Source: Duganella sp.
GTDB taxonomy: Bacteria > Pseudomonadota > Gammaproteobacteria > Burkholderiales > Burkholderiaceae_D
Reading direction: 5' to 3'
Assembly (NCBI GenBank): GCA_026225475.1
Contig: JAMFSU010000131.1
Coordinates: 19,123 to 83,122, forward strand
DNA: 64,000 nt
Position 1 is the first letter of the stretch. Every line of letters begins with the position of its first letter. The notes beneath the pieces are model-generated. The model was given only the letters and a program-made list of their open reading frames with translations, was not told where the DNA came from and ran no database searches. This document shows, in pieces, positions 58,701 to 64,000 of this stretch. The position numbers and the translations under genes are program-made.

Positions 58701-61538
58701 AAGGATGGCGCAGGTCATCTATCGCTAGCCAGCAGTTCCGTCTGGGTGACACGGCAGGGAGAATTATGGTTTTCCGGCGAAAACCAGGATCGCATCGATG
58801 TCCTGCCGGAAAAGAAAATCTATCAACCCGGTGAAACTGCGGTGTTCCAGGTGCGCATGCCGTTTCGCTATGCCACTGCGCTGGTGGCAGTAGAACGCGA
58901 AGGCATCATCGATACCCAGGTAGTGCAATTGAGTGGGCAGGACCCGATCATTAAGGTACCGGTCAAGAGCGGTTATGCCCCCAATGTGTATGTCTCGGTG
59001 CTGGCGGTGCGCGGGCGCATGCGAGAAGTACCTTGGTATTCCTTCTTCAGTTGGGGCTGGCAGGAGCCGCTCAACTGGTGGCATGACTTCAAGGAGTACC
59101 AGGCGCCGGGCAGCATGGTTGATCTGGCCAAACCAGCCTATAAATTCGGAATTGCCGAAATCGCCGTTGGCAGTGCCGCGCATCAACTGAGCGTGGCAGT
59201 GATGACCGATCAGCCTTCTTACCCAATACGCTCGATTGCCAAGACGACCGTGCAGGTCAAGCTACCTGACGGCAAACCGGCAGCCGGCGCTGAAGTTGCG
59301 TTGGCAGTGGTCGATGAAGCCTTGCTGGAATTGCAGCCCAACGGCAGTTGGGATTTACTCACAGCGATGCTGCAACGGCGCAGTTACGGCATCGAAACCG
59401 CGACGGCGCAAATGCAGGTAGTTGGCAAACGCCATTACGGAAAAAAGGCGACACCCGCGGGTGGTGGTGGCGGCAAGGCGCCGACGCGTGAATTGTTCGA
59501 TACCTTGCTGCTATGGAAACCGGCAGTGCTGCTCGACGCCAATGGCCGTGCGCAAATTGAGGTGCCGCTCAACGATTCACTGACCGCCTTCCGCATTGTG
59601 GCTGTGGCCGAAAGTGGAACCAGTCTGTTCGGCACCGGCAGTGCCAGCATCCGTTCGACGCAGGACTTGCAACTGATTTCCGGCTTGCCACCGTTGGTAC
59701 GCGAAGGTGATCAATTCATGGCTGCGGTGACGGTGCGCAATACCACGTCAAGGCGCATGCATGTGAAGCTGACACCTAGCGTCAGCGGTGGCATTAGCTT
59801 GCCCGAGCGCGAGCTGGATATCGGTGCCGGTACTGCCAGCGAAATGGTCTGGCCCGTGACGGTACCGTCTGATTTGGGCCAACTCAGCTGGAGCATTGCA
59901 GCTCAAGAACAGGCCGCGCCTGCTGTCAGAGATGCACTGCGCGTGACGCAGCGCGTGCTGCCGGCGTTGCCGGTGACGGTGCAACAGGCCACGTTGTTCC
60001 AGCTCGATAAAAGCGCGGCTATCAGTGTGGCGCAACCAGCTGATAGTCTGGTCGGACGCGGTGGTGTCGACATTGCGCTCAGTCCCACTCTGGCCGGCGG
60101 CAGCGCAGGCATTCGCCGCTATTTCACTGAATATCCCTATGCCTGCCTGGAACAGCGCAGCTCGAAAGCGCTGGCGTTGCACGATGCCAGCGCATGGCAA
60201 AACATTGTCAGCGACTTGCCGACCTACCTTGATGCTGATGGCCTGGCCTATTACTTCCCGCCCAGCGAGTCCAACGCCCATCGCGGCAGCGATAGTCTGA
60301 CTGCCTATCTGCTGGCGGCCGCCAGCGAAGCCGGTTATGCCTTGCCGCAGCCCAGCCGCGACAAAATGCTCGACGGCCTGGCGGCATTCGTCGAGGGCAA
60401 ACTGATGCGAGAATTCTGGGCGCCGACCAAGGATCTCGATATCCGCAAGCTGGCTGCGTTGGAAGCTTTGTCGCGGTATCAGCGGGTGCAGCCCGCGATG
60501 CTCGGTTCGCTGCAAATCGCCCCGAATCAATGGCCGACCTCCGCGCTGCTGGACTGGATCGCGATTTTGCAGCGTGTTACAACGATACCGGAGCGCGCGC
60601 AGCGGCTTACCGAAGCCGACCAGATATTGCGCGCACGGCTGGATTTCCAGGGGACACGCATGGGCTTTGCCAACGAGGAAACCGACAACTGGTGGTGGCT
60701 TATGGCCAATGGCGACAGCAATGCCAATCGCCTGATCCTGGTAATGCTCAGCAATCCGGCCTGGCATGACGATCTGCCCAAGCTGCTCAGCGGCGCCATC
60801 CAGCGTCAGCAACATGGTCATTGGAGTACCACCACGGCCAACCTCTGGGGTACTCTGGCGCTGGAGAAATTCAGCCGTGCATTTGAAGGTGACAAGGTTG
60901 GCGGCGTCACGCGCGTGGTCTCGGACGCTGGCAGTAAAACCTATGCCTGGAGTGGTACCGCTGCGAGCGGTGGCAAATTGCAATTATCGTGGGGCCCGCC
61001 AGCGCCGGGCACGCTCAAGTTCAGCCAGGAGGGCAGCGGCAAACCGTGGGTCACACTGCAAAGTCTGGCGGCGGTGCCGCTCAAGAGCGCTGTCAACAGC
61101 GGCTACCGGATCAGCAAGGCAGTGATCGCAGTCGAGCAGCAACAGCCGAACGTGTATACACGCGGTGACGTGCTGCGCGTCAACCTCGACATTGATGCCC
61201 AGAGTGACATGAGCTGGGTGGTGCTGAGCGATCCGATTCCTGGCGGTGCCACGCTGCTCGGTTCGGGACTGGCACGCGACTCGGCCATCACGCGCAGCGG
61301 TGAAGATGATGGCCGCTCGCGCAGCAATGCCTGGTTGGCCTATGAGGAGCGCAGCAGCGAAGCCTATCGGGCTTATTACGAACGTTTGCCGAAGGGGCGT
61401 TCCAGTATTTCCTATACGGTGCGGCTCAATAATGCGGGTCAATTCAATCTACCACCGACCCGTGTGGAAGCGATGTATGCGCCGGAGATGTTCGGTGCCA
61501 TTCCCAACGCCAGCATGACCATCAAGGCGCCGCGATGA
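55785..61538 (+). CDS. Bacterial alpha-2-macroglobulin (thioester-type), giant periplasmic protein
   Basis: 1917 residues. A signal peptide (MHLTSWRVGWISVLVSLLVA, cleaved after about 28) without a lipobox cysteine predicts a soluble periplasmic protein, unlike lipoprotein YfhM of E. coli (1653 aa). Several MG-type beta domains, then A2M family blocks (DTLLLWKPAVLLDANGRA, the A2M core signature), and the thioester motif C1454-L-E-Q in YPYACLEQRSSK, followed by the alpha-helical TED region with WWWLMANG. It is thought to trap attacking proteases. It overlaps pbpC by 4 nt, the classic partner that repairs the wall. GGAGA precedes the start. Confidence 0.93.
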   Translation: MHLTSWRVGWISVLVSLLVAVPGMSAIAANVLRFVPQGEVAQVHQVRVAFSEAMVKFGDPQAGVPFDLDCGNTGIVGSARWADDKNWVYDFEHSLPPGTHCAFALKPDVKTQANTVLSGKRSFQFNTGGPAVVGHYPVAEVIDEEQAFILIQNGAADAASLRAHLYCEAQGVNERIPVKFATAAMRAELLPKYAARVDPALVTIVQCQQRLPNDAAVNLVWDKGIASVSGGILTSQPQILKFKVRPGFTASLSCQRENANAACSPISPLTLTFSAAISRKLAAAIVLKGRNGRLTPYFEKNDSTDFVFSVNFQAPFAEQDTLSINLPSGFKDDSGRPLGNAAMFPLKVPTATYPPLAKFAAAPFGIIELHADATLPVTLRRVETNLLTRSADGTALSGKVASLKVDDDQGVIAWLTRLNKFHERWGDSDPKAIDSRSVGLLAQQPGVKLLNLPTLAAAKDGERPFEVVGIALKDAGFYVVELESPKLGASLLGKPVPMYVRTSALVTNLSVHVKLGRENGAVWVTTLDTAKPVAGADIRVSNCKGEELWRGATNANGVAMIAHALVDVCATNEGPDGSINGLFVSARKRDDKGLADMAFALSSWNEGIESWRFNLPTDGSASATRRAHTIFDRTLLRAGETVSMKHEFRLQNMQGFGLAGKDQLPTRVRIIHDGSGQEFQFPLSWRGQKNAETVFAIPKQAKLGSYTVLLDGAANGTGSEETGSFRVEEFRLPLMQGRLTPVNGGKGALVASSEVPLDVQLNYLNGGGAGGQVVHVSSLLRPKEVSFAAYDGYSFELNRVSDDDAANGSRDDQKIVADKLGVTLDKTGAGRTTIKSLPALKTPRELLSEMTYSDPNGEIQTISNVSTLWPAAVIVGIKAGNWVSVKKKLALSMVVLNAAGQPQREVPVEVSATAWQTNSHRKRMVGGFYAYENNRTSHNLGTLCNGKTDQHGTLNCEVSLSQAGNVELIASAKDGAGHLSLASSSVWVTRQGELWFSGENQDRIDVLPEKKIYQPGETAVFQVRMPFRYATALVAVEREGIIDTQVVQLSGQDPIIKVPVKSGYAPNVYVSVLAVRGRMREVPWYSFFSWGWQEPLNWWHDFKEYQAPGSMVDLAKPAYKFGIAEIAVGSAAHQLSVAVMTDQPSYPIRSIAKTTVQVKLPDGKPAAGAEVALAVVDEALLELQPNGSWDLLTAMLQRRSYGIETATAQMQVVGKRHYGKKATPAGGGGGKAPTRELFDTLLLWKPAVLLDANGRAQIEVPLNDSLTAFRIVAVAESGTSLFGTGSASIRSTQDLQLISGLPPLVREGDQFMAAVTVRNTTSRRMHVKLTPSVSGGISLPERELDIGAGTASEMVWPVTVPSDLGQLSWSIAAQEQAAPAVRDALRVTQRVLPALPVTVQQATLFQLDKSAAISVAQPADSLVGRGGVDIALSPTLAGGSAGIRRYFTEYPYACLEQRSSKALALHDASAWQNIVSDLPTYLDADGLAYYFPPSESNAHRGSDSLTAYLLAAASEAGYALPQPSRDKMLDGLAAFVEGKLMREFWAPTKDLDIRKLAALEALSRYQRVQPAMLGSLQIAPNQWPTSALLDWIAILQRVTTIPERAQRLTEADQILRARLDFQGTRMGFANEETDNWWWLMANGDSNANRLILVMLSNPAWHDDLPKLLSGAIQRQQHGHWSTTTANLWGTLALEKFSRAFEGDKVGGVTRVVSDAGSKTYAWSGTAASGGKLQLSWGPPAPGTLKFSQEGSGKPWVTLQSLAAVPLKSAVNSGYRISKAVIAVEQQQPNVYTRGDVLRVNLDIDAQSDMSWVVLSDPIPGGATLLGSGLARDSAITRSGEDDGRSRSNAWLAYEERSSEAYRAYYERLPKGRSSISYTVRLNNAGQFNLPPTRVEAMYAPEMFGAIPNASMTIKAPR

Positions 61539-63730
61539 GGTTGCGGCAGTGCTGCGCTGCGCTGGCTTTGCTGCTGAGCGCGGCCGGCACGGCATCTGCG
61601 GTGCCCAGTTTCAGCGAGGTGCAGCAGTCGGCGCGTTCGTCCGATGCCAGCCTGCTTGACCGCCATGGCGAACTGCTGCAGCAGTTGCGACTCGATCCGA
61701 GCGAACGGCGTTTGTCGTGGGTGGCGCTCGATACCATTTCACCCGCCTTGCGCAATGCCTTGATTGCTTCAGAAGACCGGCGCTTTTATCAGCATAGCGG
61801 AGTCGACTGGAGTGCCGTGGCGGCGTCGGCCTGGGGCAATTTGTGGAACACCAGAACCCGCGGCGCCTCAACCATCACCATGCAACTGGCCGGCTTGCTC
61901 TATGACGATTTGCGTCGCAAGGCGGCTGGACGCACGGTGCTGCAAAAGCTGTCGCAGATTTTTATCGCAGAGAGCCTGGAGCGGCAATGGCGCAAGGATC
62001 AGATTCTCGAAGCCTATCTCAATCTGGTCAGCTTTCGCGGCGAAGTCGTGGGTGTGCATGCCTTGTCACGTGTGCTGTTTGGTAAACATCCCAGCGGTCT
62101 CGATCAAACGGAAGCAGCGCTTGCCGTCGCCTTGATACGCGCACCGAATGCTACACCGCGCAAGGTGGCCGAGCGCGCCTGCGCGATACTCAAGGAGCAG
62201 CACGCGGCGTCTGAGTGCAATGGCTTGGTCGGCCGCACTGAGCTGCTGCTGGCCAAGGTCGGTGCCAAGCGTGATCGTGGTGCTGCGGAGGTCGTGGCCG
62301 CGCAGGATGCCTCCTCGCAATTGGCGCCGCAGTTGGCACCGCATCTGGCGCGCAAGTTGTTGAAAACGCCGGGCCAGCAAGTGGTCTCGACACTCGATGC
62401 CGCCACGCAGCGCTTCGTCAAAGATGCCTTGCATCGCCAATTGGCTGCGCTGGTTTCGCGCAACATCGAAGATGGCGCAGTGATCGTCATCGATAATGCC
62501 AGTGGTGATGTGCTGGCCTGGGTCGGTTCCAGCGGCAGTCTGTCGGGAGCGGCGCAAGTCGATGGCGTGGTGGCCTTGCGCCAGGCTGGATCGACGCTAA
62601 AGCCTTTCCTCTATGAGCTCGCAATTGAAAAAAAATGGCTGACGGCAGCGTCGTTGCTGGATGATTCGCCGGTCAATCTGACGACTTCATCCGGTCTGTA
62701 TATTCCGCAAAACTACGACAAACAATTTAAGGGTTTGGTCAGCCTGCGCACGGCGCTCGGTTCGTCGCTGAATATCCCGGCGGTGCGCACGCTGGTAATG
62801 GTGACGCCGACGCGTTTGTTTGATCGCCTGCAAAGTCTGGGTTTCCACTTGCGCGAGTCTGGCGATTATTACGGCTACAGTCTGGCGCTAGGCAGTGCCG
62901 ATGTCAGTTTGCTGGCCTTGAGTAATGCCTACCGGGCGCTGGCCAATCAGGGGCGCTACAGTGAGGTGCGCACGCGCATGACGCAAGCGCGTGTGCAAGC
63001 GCAGCCGGTCATGGATGACGGCGCCAGTTTCATTGTTGGCGACATCCTGTCGGATCGCAGTGCCCGTGCGCGTACGTTTGGATTGGAAAATGCCTTGGCC
63101 ACGCGTATCTGGACGGCAGTCAAGACGGGGACTTCCAAAGATATGCGTGATAACTGGTGCGTTGGTTTTTCGAGCCGTTATACGGTCGGTGTGTGGGTAG
63201 GTAATGCATCTGGTGCGCCGATGTGGGATGTGTCGGGGGTGACCGGTGCGGCACCGGTGTGGCAGGAAGTCATGCAATACCTGCACCGTGATGGCGGTGC
63301 GACAACCCCGCGCAAGCCGCAGCAGGTAAAGGCGCAAGAGATTTCGTATGAGCGTCAACTGGAAGTGGCGCGTACCGAATATTTTTTGCCGGAAACGCAG
63401 CAGCGCATTGTGCGCATTGCCAGTGTCAATGATCTGGTGCCAGCCATTACTTATCCAACGCGCGGCATGCTGGTGGCGATTGATCCGGACATTCCGCCAG
63501 AGCGCCAACGGATGCGGTTTGCTGCTCAGGGAGTGCAGCAGGGCGTCTGGCTCCTAGATGGCAAACCACTGGTGAGCAAGCCTGGTAAAGATGGCAGTGT
63601 CGACTGGATGCCATGGCCTGGCAGGCATACGCTGGTGTTGCAGGATCGCAAAGGCGTGCTGCTGGATCAGTTGCAGTTCGAGGTGCGCGGTGCTGTATTG
63701 CGGCCCCTCAAAACGCAAAAGGCCGGTTGA
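61535..63730 (+). CDS. pbpC: Penicillin-binding protein 1C
   Basis: 731 residues. Signal/anchor MRLRQCCAALALLLSAAG; GT51 transglycosylase with the catalytic Glu in ASEDRRFYQHSGVD and the RGASTITMQLAGLL motif; transpeptidase with S353-T-L-K356, S411-L-N413 and K530-T-G532; C-terminal BiPBP_C beta domain (YPTRGMLVAIDPDIPP). The N-terminal part is short for PBP1c (E. coli 770). The start ATG overlaps the macroglobulin stop. The last residues (KTQKAG) are encoded inside the 69-bp direct repeat, so the true 3' end may have been altered by that duplication. Confidence 0.94.
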   Translation: MRLRQCCAALALLLSAAGTASAVPSFSEVQQSARSSDASLLDRHGELLQQLRLDPSERRLSWVALDTISPALRNALIASEDRRFYQHSGVDWSAVAASAWGNLWNTRTRGASTITMQLAGLLYDDLRRKAAGRTVLQKLSQIFIAESLERQWRKDQILEAYLNLVSFRGEVVGVHALSRVLFGKHPSGLDQTEAALAVALIRAPNATPRKVAERACAILKEQHAASECNGLVGRTELLLAKVGAKRDRGAAEVVAAQDASSQLAPQLAPHLARKLLKTPGQQVVSTLDAATQRFVKDALHRQLAALVSRNIEDGAVIVIDNASGDVLAWVGSSGSLSGAAQVDGVVALRQAGSTLKPFLYELAIEKKWLTAASLLDDSPVNLTTSSGLYIPQNYDKQFKGLVSLRTALGSSLNIPAVRTLVMVTPTRLFDRLQSLGFHLRESGDYYGYSLALGSADVSLLALSNAYRALANQGRYSEVRTRMTQARVQAQPVMDDGASFIVGDILSDRSARARTFGLENALATRIWTAVKTGTSKDMRDNWCVGFSSRYTVGVWVGNASGAPMWDVSGVTGAAPVWQEVMQYLHRDGGATTPRKPQQVKAQEISYERQLEVARTEYFLPETQQRIVRIASVNDLVPAITYPTRGMLVAIDPDIPPERQRMRFAAQGVQQGVWLLDGKPLVSKPGKDGSVDWMPWPGRHTLVLQDRKGVLLDQLQFEVRGAVLRPLKTQKAG

Positions 63731-63778
63731 CTTTCATCAACCGACCTTTTATGTTTTTGGTGCCCACGGAGGGACTCG
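63710..63778. repeat. 69-bp direct repeat, copy 1 (with tRNA-Leu 3'-end fragment)
   Basis: Identical to 63868-63936. Contains the pbpC tail, a terminator and 21 bp of the tRNA-Leu 3' end including CCA. After 63778 the match to the tRNA stops. Repeat period is 158 bp. Confidence 0.95.
63717..63750 (-). terminator. Duplicated tRNA-Leu terminator hairpin, copy 1
   Basis: AAAAGGCCGGTTGA (63717-63730) / TCAACCGACCTTTT (63737-63750), one mismatch that is a G-U pair on the minus-strand RNA. It overlaps the pbpC 3' end. Confidence 0.7.
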
Positions 63779-63833
63779 GTCACGTGCCGCGACCCCGCTG
63801 GTCCTTGCAAGGCCCAGCTTTCGAGTCCCACCC

Positions 63834-63855
63834 GCAAGGCGCACAGGCGCCTTGC
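63834..63855. other. 9-bp perfect hairpin in the spacer of the tRNA-linked repeat
   Basis: GCAAGGCGC (63834-63842), loop ACAG, GCGCCTTGC (63847-63855). It lies in the 89-bp spacer (63779-63867) between the two repeat copies, which holds no gene I can support. Confidence 0.6.
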
Positions 63856-63867
63856 TCGCGGTCCCCA

Positions 63868-63936
63868 AAAACGCAAAAGGCCGGTTGACTTTCATCAACC
63901 GACCTTTTATGTTTTTGGTGCCCACGGAGGGACTCG
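63868..63936. repeat. 69-bp direct repeat, copy 2 (joined to intact tRNA-Leu)
   Basis: Identical to 63710-63778. Here the tRNA portion continues into the complete tRNA-Leu gene, so this is the parental copy. Confidence 0.95.
63875..63908 (-). terminator. tRNA-Leu terminator
   Basis: AAAAGGCCGGTTGA (63875-63888) / TCAACCGACCTTTT (63895-63908). On the minus strand it starts 7 nt after the encoded CCA and ends in UUUU. Confidence 0.8.
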
Positions 63937-64000
63937 AACCCCCACACCTTGCGGCACATGGACCTGAACCATGCGCGTCTACCAATTCCGCCACGTGGGC
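63916..64000 (-). tRNA. tRNA-Leu (CAG anticodon)
   Basis: 85 nt on the minus strand including encoded CCA (63916-63918). The acceptor stem GCCCACG/CGTGGGC is complete, with discriminator A. The anticodon arm is CATGG-TTCAGGT-CCATG with anticodon CAG at 63964-63966, reading CUG. A long variable arm (TGCCGCAAGGTGT region) and T loop GGTTCGAGTCC mark a class II tRNA-Leu. The 5' end coincides with the window edge. Confidence 0.95.

Noticed and set aside
63749..63994. 81-codon minus-strand frame beginning MAELVDAHGS
   Set aside because: This is the translation of the tRNA-Leu gene and its repeat, a common annotation artefact.

Overview
The window reads as chromosomal core genome of a motile betaproteobacterium of the Burkholderiales, most likely family Oxalobacteraceae (Herminiimonas/Undibacterium-like). 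This is inferred from gene order (motAB-cheYAW after flhC; mdh / gntR-sdhCDAB-sdhE-gltA-odhAB-lpd; surE-pcm-nlpD-rpoS; ndk-rlmN-rodZ-ispG-hisS-yfgM-bamB-der-hfq-hflXKC-hisZ-purA), from protein families typical of Burkholderiales (DUF2863, a sucA-type leader RNA, HisZ) and from moderate GC with no obvious compositional islands. No phage, complete insertion sequence, CRISPR array or defence locus is visible.

Layout. 1-5.9 kb: tail of flhC, stator genes motA and motB, a CheZ-like phosphatase candidate, cheY, cheA and cheW, closed by a terminator. 5.9-12.9 kb (minus strand): DUF2863 protein, aconitase A, an exported MliC-like protein, a HpcH/HpaI (CitE-like) lyase and malate dehydrogenase. 12.9-25.6 kb (plus strand): a divergent GntR regulator beside a perfect 20-bp palindrome, then succinate dehydrogenase, SdhE, citrate synthase and the 2-oxoglutarate dehydrogenase genes (E1, E2, E3). 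Together these supply most of the TCA cycle in one divergent supercluster, which contains several strong RNA hairpins. 25.7-31 kb: zapE, two small proteins, a DinG/YoaA helicase and a YcgR-like PilZ protein. 31.2-36.4 kb: surE-pcm-nlpD-rpoS and rlmD. 36.4-53.5 kb: yccA (minus), then ndk to purA and a phosphoribosyltransferase, covering tRNA charging, isoprenoid synthesis, outer-membrane assembly, ribosome GTPases, Hfq and FtsH modulators. 53.5-55.7 kb: a divergent MFS exporter / LysR pair. 55.8-63.7 kb: a giant alpha-2-macroglobulin and pbpC with overlapping ends. 63.7-64 kb: a tRNA-Leu(CAG) gene on the minus strand whose 3' end and terminator are partly duplicated 158 bp away.

Most of the window is ordinary housekeeping sequence and I do not see a clear new multi-gene system. 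The points most worth a second look are: the 20-bp operator-like palindrome between mdh and gntR-sdh; a 70-nt near-perfect hairpin in the gltA leader with ends resembling transposon termini; a 111-bp imperfect palindrome between odhB and lpdA; a decayed pilF/pilW relic between rlmN and rodZ; a histidine-rich tail on histidyl-tRNA synthetase; three 18-residue GYGFF repeats in the CheA linker; and the duplicated tRNA-Leu 3' end. Start codons were chosen by ribosome-binding site and family N-terminus, and several differ from the longest open frame.
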